Positions 17,864 through 27,733 are shown, counted from the stretch's first letter. The stretch is DNA of 64,000 nt from Chromobacterium vaccinii (GCF_000971335.1 NZ_JZJL01000010.1:1-64000), one strand, 5' to 3'. Numbers and translations: made by a program. The notes: generated by a model from the letters alone, not told the origin.

Positions 17864-19012
17864 ATGACTGAAGTGGTTCTGACCGGCAAACCGAAGAAAT
17901 CCGTCGCACTATCCGGCGTCGCCGCCGGCAACACCGCGCTGTGCACCGTCGGCCGCAGCGGCAACGACCTGCACTACCGCGGCTACGACATCCTGGATCT
18001 GGCCGACAAGGCGGAGTTCGAAGAAGTGGCCTACCTGCTGGTGCACGGCAAACTGCCGAACCAGGCGGAACTCGCCGGCTACAAGAAGAAACTGAAATCG
18101 CTGCGCGGCCTGCCGGCCTCGGTGAAGGCGGTGCTGGAAGCGCTGCCGGCCGGCGCCCACCCGATGGACGTGATGCGCAGCGGCGCCTCCGCCCTGGGTT
18201 GCGCGCTGCCGGAGAAGGACGACCACAACCTGGCCGGCGCGCGCGACATCGCCGACCGCCTGATGGCCTCGTTCGGCTCCATCCTGCTTTACTGGTACCA
18301 CTACAGCCACAACGGCAAGCGCATCGACGTCGAAACCGACGACGACAGCATAGGCGGCCACTTCCTGCACCTACTGCACGGCGTCAAGCCGTCGGCCGAA
18401 TGGGTGCGCGCGATGCACACCTCTTTGAACCTGTACGCCGAGCACGAATTCAACGCCTCCACCTTCGCCGCCCGCGTCATCGCCGGCACCGGCTCCGACA
18501 TGCACAGCGCCATCACCGGCGCCATCGGCGCGCTGCGCGGCCCGAAGCACGGCGGCGCCAACGAAGTGGCGTTCGAGATCCAGCAGCGCTACGAAAGCCC
18601 GGACGAGGCCGAAGCCGACATCCGCGCCCGCGTGGAGCGCAAGGAAGTGGTGATCGGCTTCGGCCACCCGGTGTACACCATCTCCGACCCGCGCAACAAG
18701 GTGATCAAGGAAGTCGCGCGCGAACTGTCCAAGAGCAACAGGGACATAAAGATGTTCGACATCGCCGAACGCCTGGAAACCGTGATGTGGGACGTCAAGA
18801 GAATGTTCCCCAACCTCGACTGGTTCTCCGCCGTCAGCTACCACGCGATGGGCGTGCCGACCGCGATGTTCACCCCGCTGTTCGTGATCTCGCGCACCAG
18901 CGGCTGGAGCGCGCACGTGATCGAGCAACGCCAGGACGGCAAGATCATCCGCCCTTCAGCCAACTACATCGGCCCGGAAGACCAGGCCTACATCCCGCTG
19001 GAAAAACGCTGA
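17864..19012 (+). CDS. prpC: 2-methylcitrate synthase PrpC
   Basis: 382 residues of the citrate-synthase fold. PrpC condenses propionyl-CoA with oxaloacetate to 2-methylcitrate. The catalytic histidines are seen in [11 protein letters not shown] and [14 protein letters not shown] strong AAAGGAGAA site precedes the ATG. The start [19 protein letters not shown] is typical of PrpC and distinguishes it from the longer GltA citrate synthases. It follows prpB by 49 nt; a GC-rich hairpin (19027-19048) after its stop may be a processing or attenuation point within the operon. Confidence 0.96.
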   Translation: MTEVVLTGKPKKSVALSGVAAGNTALCTVGRSGNDLHYRGYDILDLADKAEFEEVAYLLVHGKLPNQAELAGYKKKLKSLRGLPASVKAVLEALPAGAHPMDVMRSGASALGCALPEKDDHNLAGARDIADRLMASFGSILLYWYHYSHNGKRIDVETDDDSIGGHFLHLLHGVKPSAEWVRAMHTSLNLYAEHEFNASTFAARVIAGTGSDMHSAITGAIGALRGPKHGGANEVAFEIQQRYESPDEAEADIRARVERKEVVIGFGHPVYTISDPRNKVIKEVARELSKSNRDIKMFDIAERLETVMWDVKRMFPNLDWFSAVSYHAMGVPTAMFTPLFVISRTSGWSAHVIEQRQDGKIIRPSANYIGPEDQAYIPLEKR

Positions 19013-19067
19013 GGCAAGCAGCGAGCGACGCGGCCGACCGGCCGCGTCGGCCATACTGGAGCAGTAA

Positions 19068-19634
19068 ATGAAGCAAATGTTGTTCTGGCAGCGCCTGGAC
19101 TGCCCGGGGCTGGAGCAGGCGGAAATCGAAACCGGCTCCGGCCTCTCCTTGTCCGCCAGCGGCAGCCTGCTGCATGCCGACACCGGCGCCAGCCTGCGCT
19201 ACCGGATGCAGCTGGACCACCACGGCAGGCTCAGCCATGCCCACATCGATGTTTCCGCGCCCGAACCCAGGCAACTGACGCTGCAACACACCGAAAGCGG
19301 CCGCTGGCTGGTCAACGGCCAGGCGCAGCCCGCCTGGGATGGCTGCCAGGATCTGGACCTGCAATCCTGCGGCCTGACCAACGCCTTCCCCATCCGCCGG
19401 CTGAAACTGGGCATCGGCGACAGCGTCGAGCTGTCGATGCTGTTCGTGCGCCTGCCGTCATTGACGCCGGCCATCTGCCCGCAGCGTTACACCCGCCTGC
19501 CGGACCATGACGGCATGCCCTGCTACCGCTACGAATCCCCGGGCTTCGCCGCCGACATCATCGTCGACGAGCAAGGCTTCACCCTGCATTACAGCGACTT
19601 TCTGCAACGGCTGCCCGACAGCGGCCGCGACTGA
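19068..19634 (+). CDS. Putative glycolipid-binding (PF06475-like) protein inside the prp operon
   Basis: 188 residues, no signal peptide. The sequence has repeated beta-strand character with RYRMQLDHHGRLSHAHI, the paired W-L-V-N-G (RWLVNG), CQDLDLQSCGLTNAFPIRRL and YRYESPGFAADIIVDEQGF, which I recognise as the pattern of the small putative glycolipid-binding family (formerly DUF1089). Function is unproven. It is 55 nt after prpC and ends 13 nt before acnD, same strand, so it is part of the operon. Its presence between prpC and acnD is not the usual layout. Confidence 0.75.
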   Translation: MKQMLFWQRLDCPGLEQAEIETGSGLSLSASGSLLHADTGASLRYRMQLDHHGRLSHAHIDVSAPEPRQLTLQHTESGRWLVNGQAQPAWDGCQDLDLQSCGLTNAFPIRRLKLGIGDSVELSMLFVRLPSLTPAICPQRYTRLPDHDGMPCYRYESPGFAADIIVDEQGFTLHYSDFLQRLPDSGRD

Positions 19635-19647
19635 GCGAAAGACAGAC

Positions 19648-22254
19648 ATGAACCGCCAATACCGCACCGCCCTGACCGGATCCGGACTCGATTACTTCGA
19701 CGCCCGCGCCGCCGTCAACGCCATCCAGCCCGGTGCCTGGGACAAGCTGTCCTACACCGCCCGCATCCACGCCGAAAACCTGGTCCGCCGCTGCGAGCCG
19801 GCCGTTTTGACCGAATGCCTGGAACAAATCGTCCACCGCAAGCGCGAGCGCGACTTCCCCTGGTTCCCGGCGCGAGTGGTGTGCCACGACATTCTGGGCC
19901 AGACCGCGCTGGTGGATCTGGCCGGCCTGCGCGACGCCATCGCCGACCAGGGCGGCGACCCGGCCCAGGTCAATCCGGTGGTGCCGGTGCAGCTGATCGT
20001 CGACCACTCGCTGGCTGTGGAATGCGGCGGCTTCGATCCGCAGGCCTTCGCCAAGAACCGCGCGATCGAGGACAGGCGCAACGAGGACCGCTTCCATTTC
20101 ATCGAGTGGACCAAAACCGCCTTCGACAATGTGGACGTGATCCCGGCCGGCAACGGCATCATGCACCAGATCAATCTGGAGCGGATGAGCCCGGTGATCC
20201 ACGCCGACAACGGCGTCGCCTACCCCGACACCTGCGTCGGCACCGACAGCCACACGCCGCACGTGGACGCGCTGGGCGTGATCGCCGTCGGCGTCGGCGG
20301 CCTGGAGGCGGAGAACGTGATGCTGGGCCGCGCCTCGTGGATGCGGCTGCCTGAAATCGTCGGCGTCGAGCTGAGAGGCAAACCCGCCGCCGGCATCACC
20401 GCCACCGACGTGGTGCTGGCGCTGACCGAGTTCCTGCGCCAGCAAAAGGTCGTCGGCGCCTATCTGGAATTCTATGGCGAAGGCGCCGCGGCGCTGACGC
20501 TGGGCGACCGCGCCACCATCTCGAACATGGCTCCCGAGTACGGCGCCACCGCCGCGCTGTTCTTCATCGACGCGCAGACCATCGCTTATTTGAAGCTGAC
20601 CGGCCGCAGCGACGAGCAGGTCAAGCTGGTGGAAACCTACGCCAAGACCGCCGGTCTGTGGGCGGACAGCCTGAAGACCGCCGAATACGAGCGGGTGTTG
20701 AAGTTCGACCTGGCCACCGTCACCCGCAACCTGGCCGGCCCGTCCAACCCGCACAAGCGGCTGCCGGTGTCTCTGCTTGCCGAGCGCGGCATCGCCGCCA
20801 ATCTCGCCGAGGCCCGCGCGCAGGAAGCGCAGGGCCTGTTGCCGGACGGCGCGGTCATCATCGCCGCCATCACCAGCTGCACCAACACCAGCAACCCGCG
20901 CAACGTGATCGCCGCCGGCCTGCTGGCGCGCAACGCCAACAAGCTGGGCCTGGTTCGCAAGCCGTGGGTGAAATCTTCGCTGGCTCCCGGCTCCAAGGCT
21001 GTGGAGCTGTATCTGAAGGAAGCCGGCCTGCTGTCCGAACTGGAACGGCTGGGCTTCGGCATCGTCGCCTTCGCCTGCACCACCTGCAACGGCATGTCCG
21101 GCGCGCTGGACCCGAAAATCCAGCAAGAGATCGTGGACCGCGACCTGTACGCGACCGCGGTGCTATCCGGCAACCGCAACTTCGACGGCCGCATCCACCC
21201 CTACGCCAAGCAGGCCTTCCTCGCCTCGCCGCCGCTGGTGATCGCCTATGCCATCGCCGGCACCATGCGCTTCGATATCGAGAAAGACGTGCTGGGCGTG
21301 GCCGACGGCAAGGAAATCCGCCTGCAGGACATCTGGCCGTCCGACGAGGAGATAGACGCGGTGCTGAAACAAGCGGTGAAGCCCGAGCATTTCCGTCGCG
21401 TGTACGAGCCGATGTTCGCCATCCGCCAAAGCAGCGGCGAGAAAGTGAGCCCGCTGTACGCCTGGCGGCCGCAGTCCACCTATATCCGCCGCCCGCCGTA
21501 CTGGGAGGGCGCGCTGGCCGGCGAGCGCACGCTCAAGGGCATGCGCCCGCTGGCGCTGCTGCCGGACAATATCACCACCGACCACCTGTCGCCGTCCAAC
21601 GCCATCTTGCTGGATTCCGCCGCCGGCGAATACCTGGCCAAGATGGGCCTGCCGGAGGAGGACTTCAATTCCTACGCCACCCACCGCGGCGACCACCTGA
21701 CCGCGCAGCGCGCCACCTTCGCCAATCCCAAGCTGTTCAACGAGATGGTGCTGAACAGCGACGGGTCGGTCCGCCAGGGCTCGCTGGCCCGCGTGGAGCC
21801 GGAGGGCAAGGTGATGCGGATGTGGGAGGCCATTGAAACCTATATGGACCGCAAGCAGCCGCTGATCATCGTCGCCGGCGCCGACTACGGCCAGGGCAGC
21901 TCGCGCGACTGGGCGGCCAAGGGCGTGCGCCTCGCCGGCGTCGAAGCCATCGTCGCCGAAGGCTTCGAGCGCATCCACCGCACCAACCTGATCGGCATGG
22001 GCGTGCTGCCGCTGGAGTTCAAGCCCGGCACCAATCGCAAAACGCTGGCGCTCGACGGCACCGAAACCTACGACGTGATCGGCAAGCGCCAGCCCCGCGC
22101 CGAGCTGACTCTGGTCATCCACCGCCGCGGCGGCGAAACCATCCAGGCGCCGGTGACCTGTAGGCTGGATACCGCCGAGGAAGTGTCGATCTACGAAGCC
22201 GGCGGCGTATTGCAGCGCTTCGCTCAGGACTTCCTGGCGGCGGCGCAAGCCTGA
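19648..22254 (+). CDS. acnD: Fe/S-dependent 2-methylisocitrate dehydratase AcnD
   Basis: 868 residues, aconitase family. AcnD dehydrates 2-methylcitrate to 2-methyl-trans-aconitate, which PrpF must then isomerise before rehydration by an aconitase; this route replaces PrpD. The [4Fe-4S] ligands are seen in ITSCTNTSNP and ACTTCNG (C and C-x-x-C), the swivel-domain signature ADYGQGSSRDWAAKG is near the C-terminus. The start MNRQYRTALTGSGL matches the usual AcnD N-terminus; a longer upstream frame (from 19507) overlaps the previous gene and is rejected. Confidence 0.96.
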   Translation: MNRQYRTALTGSGLDYFDARAAVNAIQPGAWDKLSYTARIHAENLVRRCEPAVLTECLEQIVHRKRERDFPWFPARVVCHDILGQTALVDLAGLRDAIADQGGDPAQVNPVVPVQLIVDHSLAVECGGFDPQAFAKNRAIEDRRNEDRFHFIEWTKTAFDNVDVIPAGNGIMHQINLERMSPVIHADNGVAYPDTCVGTDSHTPHVDALGVIAVGVGGLEAENVMLGRASWMRLPEIVGVELRGKPAAGITATDVVLALTEFLRQQKVVGAYLEFYGEGAAALTLGDRATISNMAPEYGATAALFFIDAQTIAYLKLTGRSDEQVKLVETYAKTAGLWADSLKTAEYERVLKFDLATVTRNLAGPSNPHKRLPVSLLAERGIAANLAEARAQEAQGLLPDGAVIIAAITSCTNTSNPRNVIAAGLLARNANKLGLVRKPWVKSSLAPGSKAVELYLKEAGLLSELERLGFGIVAFACTTCNGMSGALDPKIQQEIVDRDLYATAVLSGNRNFDGRIHPYAKQAFLASPPLVIAYAIAGTMRFDIEKDVLGVADGKEIRLQDIWPSDEEIDAVLKQAVKPEHFRRVYEPMFAIRQSSGEKVSPLYAWRPQSTYIRRPPYWEGALAGERTLKGMRPLALLPDNITTDHLSPSNAILLDSAAGEYLAKMGLPEEDFNSYATHRGDHLTAQRATFANPKLFNEMVLNSDGSVRQGSLARVEPEGKVMRMWEAIETYMDRKQPLIIVAGADYGQGSSRDWAAKGVRLAGVEAIVAEGFERIHRTNLIGMGVLPLEFKPGTNRKTLALDGTETYDVIGKRQPRAELTLVIHRRGGETIQAPVTCRLDTAEEVSIYEAGGVLQRFAQDFLAAAQA

Positions 22255-22310
22255 TCAACCATTGCAGCCGGCCACCGCCGGCTGTTCAACAAAGAAACAG
22301 GATGGACAGC

Positions 22311-23501
22311 ATGGCTCACCCGGCCCAGATCCGAATCCCCGCCACCTATATGCGCGGCGGCACCAGCAAAGGCGTGTTCTTCCGGCTGCAGGACCTGCCG
22401 GAAACCGCCCGCCAGCCCGGCCCCGCGCGCGACACGCTGCTGCTGCGCGTGATCGGCAGCCCGGACCCTTACGGCAAGCAGACAGACGGCATGGGCGGCG
22501 CGACGTCCAGTACCAGCAAGACCGTCATCGTGTCCAAGTCCGCGCGGCCGGATCATGACGTCGACTACCTGTTCGGCCAGGTCGCCATCGACAAGGCTTT
22601 CGTCGACTGGACCGGCAACTGCGGCAACCTGTCCGCCGCCGTCGGCCCGTTCGCCATCGCCGGCGGCCTGATCGACCCGGCGCGTGTTCCGGACAACGGC
22701 GTCTGCACCGTGCGCATCTGGCAGGCCAATATCGGCAAGACCATCATCGCCCACGTGCCCGTCACTCACGGCCAGCCGCAGGAAACCGGCGATTTCGAGC
22801 TGGACGGGGTCACCTTCCCCGCCGCCGAAGTGCAGCTGGAATTCCTGGACCCGGCCGACGAAGGCGACGGCGATGGCGGCGCGATGTTCCCCACCGGCAA
22901 GCTGGTGGACACGCTGGAGGTGCCCGGCGTAGGCAGCTTCCCGGCCACGCTGATCAACGCCGGCATCCCCACCATCTTCGTCAACGCCGCCGACATCGGC
23001 TACATCGGCACGGAATTGCAGGATGACATCAACTCCGACCCGGCGGCGCTGGCCCGCTTCGAAACCATCCGCGCCCACGGCGCGCTGAGGATGGGGCTGA
23101 TCAAGAGCCTGGACGAGATCGCCACCCGGCAGCACACGCCCAAGATCGCCTTCGTCGCGCCTCCGGCCGACTACACCGCCTCCAGCGGCAAGCCAGTGAA
23201 AGTGTCGGACATCGACGTGCTGGCGCGGGCGATGTCGATGGGCAAACTGCACCATGCGATGATGGGCACGGCGGCGGTGGCGATCGGCACCGCCGCCGCC
23301 ATTCCCGGCACGCTGGTCAACCTGGCCGCCGGCGGCGGCAAACGCCAGGCGGTGCGCTTCGGCCACCCGTCCGGCACGCTGCGGGTGGGCGCGCAAGCCC
23401 GCGAGGAGCGCGGCGAATGGGTGGTGACCAAGGTCATCATGAGTCGCAGCGCCCGCGTGCTGATGGAAGGCTGGGTGCGGGTGCCGGGAGACGCGCTCTA
23501 G
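22311..23501 (+). CDS. prpF: 2-methylaconitate isomerase PrpF
   Basis: 396 residues. PrpF isomerises 2-methyl-trans-aconitate to the cis form between AcnD and aconitase. The diaminopimelate-epimerase-like fold is marked by YMRGGTSKGVFFR, GSPDPYGKQTDGMGG and TGNCGNLSAAVGPFAI. The ATG preceded by AGGA 8 nt upstream was chosen; an ATG three codons earlier is possible. It follows acnD by 56 nt and is closed by a strong terminator. A diverged paralogue lies at 51948-53057. Confidence 0.95.
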   Translation: MAHPAQIRIPATYMRGGTSKGVFFRLQDLPETARQPGPARDTLLLRVIGSPDPYGKQTDGMGGATSSTSKTVIVSKSARPDHDVDYLFGQVAIDKAFVDWTGNCGNLSAAVGPFAIAGGLIDPARVPDNGVCTVRIWQANIGKTIIAHVPVTHGQPQETGDFELDGVTFPAAEVQLEFLDPADEGDGDGGAMFPTGKLVDTLEVPGVGSFPATLINAGIPTIFVNAADIGYIGTELQDDINSDPAALARFETIRAHGALRMGLIKSLDEIATRQHTPKIAFVAPPADYTASSGKPVKVSDIDVLARAMSMGKLHHAMMGTAAVAIGTAAAIPGTLVNLAAGGGKRQAVRFGHPSGTLRVGAQAREERGEWVVTKVIMSRSARVLMEGWVRVPGDAL

Positions 23502-23533
23502 CAGCAATCGTCGGCCGCCGGCAGGAAATACGG

Positions 23534-23560
23534 CGGGGATGCGCGCAGCATCCCCGTTTT
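23534..23560 (+). terminator. Rho-independent terminator of the prp operon
   Basis: A 9-bp stem (CGGGGATGC / GCATCCCCG, 23534-23556) with a 5-nt loop is followed by TTTT, 32 nt after the prpF stop. Confidence 0.85.
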
Positions 23561-23702
23561 CACATCCAGGTGGCGATATTGCCGGCAGTTTCTTGCAGGA
23601 TTTCGTGGGATAATGACAATCAGCCGGCGCGACATCGACGAACATCCCAAAATCATCGCCATCCGCGCAGGCCCGGTCGAACACCAAACGGAACCCGCAG
23701 CC

Positions 23703-24053
23703 ATGAGCACCCCCGCCCCGATACTGACCTCCTCCACCGATTGGCACTGGAGCCCCACGCCCTATCCCGGGGTGGACTTCACCTGGCTGCGCCGCAATCC
23801 GGACGGGGGCGGTTCGGCATTGCTGAAGCTGGCCAAGGGCGCGAAGCTGCCGCTGCACCAGCACCCGGGCACGGAACAGGTTTTCGTCACCGCCGGCCGG
23901 CTCAAGGTGGGGGAACACGTGCTGAACAAGGGCGACCACCTGTTCATCGACGCCCATGTCCCGCATGCGGTGGAAGCCTTGCAATCCACGGTTTATCTGA
24001 CGCTGTCGGAAAGCGACGGCGTGGAGCTGCTGGAGCCGGACCAGGCTAACTGA
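23703..24053 (+). CDS. Small single-domain cupin protein
   Basis: 116 residues. It carries cupin motif 1 (LPLHQHPGTEQVFVTAGRL) and motif 2 (GDHLFIDAHVPHAV), with the His/His/Glu and His metal ligands in place. The family resembles ChrR-type cupins and storage dioxygenase folds; no substrate can be assigned. An ATG at 23613 would add 30 atypical residues; the later ATG begins directly with the domain. It stands alone after the prp terminator and converges with the alcohol dehydrogenase gene 22 nt downstream. Confidence 0.8.
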   Translation: MSTPAPILTSSTDWHWSPTPYPGVDFTWLRRNPDGGGSALLKLAKGAKLPLHQHPGTEQVFVTAGRLKVGEHVLNKGDHLFIDAHVPHAVEALQSTVYLTLSESDGVELLEPDQAN

Positions 24054-24075
24054 TCCGGCCTGCCAGGCTGAAGGG

Positions 24076-25152
24076 CTAGAACGGCTGGATCGCCACCTTC
24101 AGCACGCCGTCGCGCTGGTGCGCGAATAGGTCGTAGGCCTCGACGATCTGGTCCAGCTTGTAGCGATGGGTGACCAGCGGCGACAGGTCCAGCCGGTCGC
24201 TCTCCAGCACATTCATCAGCCGCCGCATCCGCTCCTTGCCGCCCGGACACAGCGAAGACACGATCCTCTTGTCGCCCAGACCGGCGTTAAACGCGTCCAG
24301 CGGGATTTTCAGATCGGTGGAATACACGCCCAGGCTGGACAGCGTGCCGCCCGGCTTCAATATCCGCAGCGCGGATTCGAAGGTGCCTTGGGTGCCCAAG
24401 GCTTCGATGGCGGAGTCAACGCCGCGCCCGCCGGTCAGCTTCATGATTTCCGCGATCACATCCACTTGCCTGAAGTTGAGCGTGACATCCGCGCCCAGCC
24501 GCCGCGAAATCGCCAGCCTGTCGTCTATCCCGTCCACCGCGATGATGCACGACGCGCCGCGCAGGCGCGCGCCCGCCACCGCGCACAAGCCTATCGGCCC
24601 CTGGGCGAACACCGCCACCACGTCGCCGATCTTGATGTTGGCCGCCTCGGCGCCGGAAAAACCGGTGGACATGATGTCGGGACACATCAGCACCTGCTCG
24701 TCGCTGAGCCCGTCCGGAATCGGCGCCAGATTGGCCTGGGCGTCCGGCACCAGCACGTACTCGGCCTGGGTGCCGTCTATGGTGTTGCCGAAGCGCCAGC
24801 CGCCCATGGGCTTGTAGCCATGGCACTCGCAACCGCCGTCCTGCGCCGGGTGGCCGTCCTGGCAACCGTAGGAGGTGAAGCTGGGGCAGATCGCGCCGGC
24901 GATCACCCGCTGCCCCTCCCGATAGCCCTTGACGCCCGCGCCCAGTTTCTCGATCACGCCCACCGGCTCATGGCCTATGGTCAGGCCGGACGCCACCGGA
25001 TACTCGCCCTTGAGAATGTGCACGTCGGTGCCGCAAATGGTGGTGGTGGTGATCCGCACCAGCGCGTCGCCGGGACCGACCGCTGGAATCGGCTTCTCTC
25101 TAAGCTCTATCTTGCCGGGCGCGACGAATACCGCTGCCTTCATGCTGCTCAT
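24076..25152 (-). CDS. Zinc-dependent NAD(P) alcohol dehydrogenase
   Basis: 358 residues of the medium-chain dehydrogenase/reductase family. Catalytic zinc ligands are in ICGTDVHILKG and GHEPVGVI; the cofactor loop is AQGPIGLCAVAGA. A cysteine-rich insert CPSFTSYGCQDGHP...GGCECHGY replaces the usual four-cysteine structural zinc lobe and resembles the secondary alcohol dehydrogenases of Cupriavidus/Clostridium type. AGGAGG 6 nt upstream fixes the start at MSSMKAAVF. It is monocistronic, divergent from the DMT transporter; physiological substrate unknown. Confidence 0.88.
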   Translation of the reverse strand: MSSMKAAVFVAPGKIELREKPIPAVGPGDALVRITTTTICGTDVHILKGEYPVASGLTIGHEPVGVIEKLGAGVKGYREGQRVIAGAICPSFTSYGCQDGHPAQDGGCECHGYKPMGGWRFGNTIDGTQAEYVLVPDAQANLAPIPDGLSDEQVLMCPDIMSTGFSGAEAANIKIGDVVAVFAQGPIGLCAVAGARLRGASCIIAVDGIDDRLAISRRLGADVTLNFRQVDVIAEIMKLTGGRGVDSAIEALGTQGTFESALRILKPGGTLSSLGVYSTDLKIPLDAFNAGLGDKRIVSSLCPGGKERMRRLMNVLESDRLDLSPLVTHRYKLDQIVEAYDLFAHQRDGVLKVAIQPF

Positions 25153-25429
25153 GGCTTGCCTCCTGTCGTGGCGGAGCCCGCCCGCTGCCGGCTCCAGGAT
25201 GGAAACGAAACGCATCTTTAACACTAGGCCGTAAACCAGCGGCGCGGACAACTGCCCGATCAGTCCAAAACATGGACCCGTGATCTGGATCAAACGCCTT
25301 GTTGCCCCTGCGGCCATGCCTGCGCGCTGTCACGGATGGCGAAAACGATGCCTTTTGATGTAACAACTGGTTTACACTTCACCGTTCCACTTAAAATATC
25401 TCCACATAAAATAAATACGAGAGACATCG

Positions 25430-26287
25430 ATGAATCAAGCGATGCTGTACGCGCTCGCCGCGATCGCCATGTGGGCGTCCGTCGCCACACTCAGCGCCCT
25501 CACCCACGCCTTGCCGCCCTTCTTCGTCGCCGGCGTCGGCCTGATCCTGGGCAGCCTGCTGACCGTGCGCCGCATGGCCGACTGGAAGGTGCCGCCCAAG
25601 AACTTCGCCAACGGGGTTTACGGCATCTTCGGCTTCTACTTTTTCCTATTCAACGCCTACCGGCTGGCGCCGGTGATGGACGCCACCGTGCTCAGCTACG
25701 TCTGGCCGCTGCTGATGGTGCTGCTGTCGCCGCTGCTGGTGCCCGGCACCCGCCTGGGCGCCAACCACATCCTGGGCAGCCTGATCGGCTTCGCCGGCGC
25801 AGCGCTGATCGTCACCGGCGGCAAGCTGTCGCTGTCGATGTCCGCGCTGCCCGGCTATCTGATGGCCCTGGGCGCGGCCGTGGTGTGGGCCACTTACAGC
25901 CTGCTCACCCGCCGCCTGCCCGCCACGTCGGACAACGCGGTCGGCGGTTACTGCCTCGCCTCCGGCCTGCTGGCGCTGGGCCTGCATTTCGCCACCGAGC
26001 CCGCCGCCCATCCGTCGGCCATCCAATGGCTGATGATCGCCGTGCTGGGCCTGCTGCCGATGGGCGCGGCCTTCCTGTGCTGGAACCGCGCGATGCAGTT
26101 GGGCGATCCGCGCCAGACCGGCGCGCTGGGCAACGCCACTCCGCTGCTGTCCACGTTGATGCTGGTGGCTTCCGGCCAGGCCGCGCTCAACGGCTCCGCC
26201 GCGCTGGCCATCGCCATGATCGTAGGCGGCGCGGCGCTGGGCACCCTTCCCGCGGAGCGGCTGCTGCCAGGCTGGCTGCGCGCCTGA
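25430..26287 (+). CDS. EamA-type DMT-family transporter
   Basis: 285 residues with about ten transmembrane helices in two EamA repeats (residues about 1-135 and 140-285), starting MNQAMLYALAAIAMWASVATLSAL. Such proteins export amino acids or other small metabolites; substrate cannot be told from the sequence. A GAGAG ribosome site precedes the ATG. About 280 nt separate it from the divergent alcohol dehydrogenase gene; that gap has AT-rich promoter-like stretches near 25370-25410 and nothing else recognisable. Confidence 0.85.
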   Translation: MNQAMLYALAAIAMWASVATLSALTHALPPFFVAGVGLILGSLLTVRRMADWKVPPKNFANGVYGIFGFYFFLFNAYRLAPVMDATVLSYVWPLLMVLLSPLLVPGTRLGANHILGSLIGFAGAALIVTGGKLSLSMSALPGYLMALGAAVVWATYSLLTRRLPATSDNAVGGYCLASGLLALGLHFATEPAAHPSAIQWLMIAVLGLLPMGAAFLCWNRAMQLGDPRQTGALGNATPLLSTLMLVASGQAALNGSAALAIAMIVGGAALGTLPAERLLPGWLRA

Positions 26288-26365
26288 ACCGAGGGACCGG
26301 CGGACGCGATGCGCCCGCCGGCCGGGGCTATAATCGCAAACCTTCACCACACAAGGAATTCCGCG

Positions 26366-26752
26366 ATGAAGCCCTGCCTCCTCGCCCTGCTGGCGCTGTT
26401 CGCCAGCCATGCCGCGCTGGCCGAAGACGATACCTGCCAGAACGCCAACAGCACGCTGGAAATCAACGACTGCAAGCAAAAGCAGTTCGACGCCCGCGAC
26501 AAGGCGCTCAATGAGCGCTACCGCGAGCTGCTGAAAAAGCTGCGCGCCGACGAAGCCCAGAGCGGCGCCAAGGACAAGCCGTCCGCGCTGCTGATTCAGG
26601 CCCAGCGCAAATGGATCGCCTTCCGCGATGCCGACTGCAACACCAAGTACCAGATCTACATCGACGGCAGCATCCGCAACGCCGTCTTCCTCGACTGCAA
26701 GATCGAACGCACCGAACAACGCATCAAGGAGCTGGACCCCAAGCTCTGGTAA
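26366..26752 (+). CDS. LprI-like (DUF1311) periplasmic protein
   Basis: 128 residues. A signal peptide (MKPCLLALLALFASHAALA) is followed by the LprI/DUF1311 domain with CQNANSTLEINDC near the N-terminus and QRKWIAFRDADCNTKY later, whose four cysteines usually make disulfides. Mycobacterial LprI inhibits lysozyme, but most members of this family have no tested function. AAGGA 9 nt upstream supports the start. It stands alone between the transporter and the dapA-like gene. Confidence 0.85.
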   Translation: MKPCLLALLALFASHAALAEDDTCQNANSTLEINDCKQKQFDARDKALNERYRELLKKLRADEAQSGAKDKPSALLIQAQRKWIAFRDADCNTKYQIYIDGSIRNAVFLDCKIERTEQRIKELDPKLW

Positions 26753-26830
26753 CCCGCTCGGGTTTCCCCGCCCGGGGCCGAGGAGTATCATCCCGGCCTG
26801 TCTTCACGCAAAAATAAAAAAGGGGCTGAC

Positions 26831-27733
26831 ATGGCAAAACACTGGGGCAAGGTGCTGACCGCGATGGTGACGCCGTTCGACGGCGATGGCCGGCTGAACC
26901 TAGACATGGCCTGTACGCTGGCGCGCCATATGGCAGCCAGCGGCAGCGACGGCCTGGTGCTGGCCGCCACCACTGGCGAGGCGCCTACGCTCTCCGACGC
27001 CGAACGCTTCGACCTGATCCGCGCGGTCAGCGAGGCGGTGACCATCCCGGTGCTGGCAGGCACCGGCAGCAACGACACCCGCCACGCGCTGGACATGACG
27101 GCCAAGGCGGAAGCGGCCGGCGCCGCTGGCGTATTCCTGGTGTCGCCGTACTACAACCGCCCGCCCCAGGCCGGCATCGAGGCGCACTTCCGCGCGCTGG
27201 CCGCCGCCACCCGGCTGCCGGTGATGCTGTACGACGTGCCCGGCCGCACCGGCCGCCGCATCGCCCGCGACGTGCTGCTGCGGCTGTTCCGCGAGGTGGA
27301 CAATATCGTCGCCTTCAAGGACGCCACCGGCGACCCCGCCGCCGCCGCGCTGCTGGTGGCCGAGGCCGGCGACCATTTCGAGCTGTATTCCGGCGACGAC
27401 GCGCTGACCCTGCCCCTGCTGGCCGTCGGCGCGGTCGGCGTGGTGGGCACCTCCACCCACTGGACCGGCCCGGAGTTCGCCGCGATGATCGCCGCCTTCG
27501 AGCAGGGCGACGTGCGCCGCGCCCGCGAGATCAACGCCGCGCTGCTGCCGTCCTACGCCTACTCGAATACCGACGATTCGGTGTACTCGATGTCGGTGAA
27601 GGCGATGCTGCGCAGCCAGGGCCTGGCCGTCGGCGAATGCCGGCTGCCGCTGCCGGCCGCGCCGGCGGGCGTGGAAGCGCGGGCCGCCGAGGTGTGGAGC
27701 GGGCTGCACGCCTGGCGCGCCGGCCAGCGCTGA
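26831..27733 (+). CDS. 4-hydroxy-tetrahydrodipicolinate synthase-like (DapA) paralogue
   Basis: 300 residues, (beta/alpha)8 barrel of the DHDPS/NAL family. The Schiff-base lysine is in AFKDATGD, the Thr-Thr pair in AATTGE, the active-site Tyr in YDVPGRT with its Arg, and YYNRPP is conserved, so all residues needed for DapA activity are visible. The style of the N-terminus (GKVLTAMVTPFDGDGRLNLD) looks more like actinobacterial DapA than the usual proteobacterial enzyme. The gene is monocistronic with its own terminator. It could act in lysine synthesis or on another aldol substrate. Confidence 0.85.
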   Translation: MAKHWGKVLTAMVTPFDGDGRLNLDMACTLARHMAASGSDGLVLAATTGEAPTLSDAERFDLIRAVSEAVTIPVLAGTGSNDTRHALDMTAKAEAAGAAGVFLVSPYYNRPPQAGIEAHFRALAAATRLPVMLYDVPGRTGRRIARDVLLRLFREVDNIVAFKDATGDPAAAALLVAEAGDHFELYSGDDALTLPLLAVGAVGVVGTSTHWTGPEFAAMIAAFEQGDVRRAREINAALLPSYAYSNTDDSVYSMSVKAMLRSQGLAVGECRLPLPAAPAGVEARAAEVWSGLHAWRAGQR

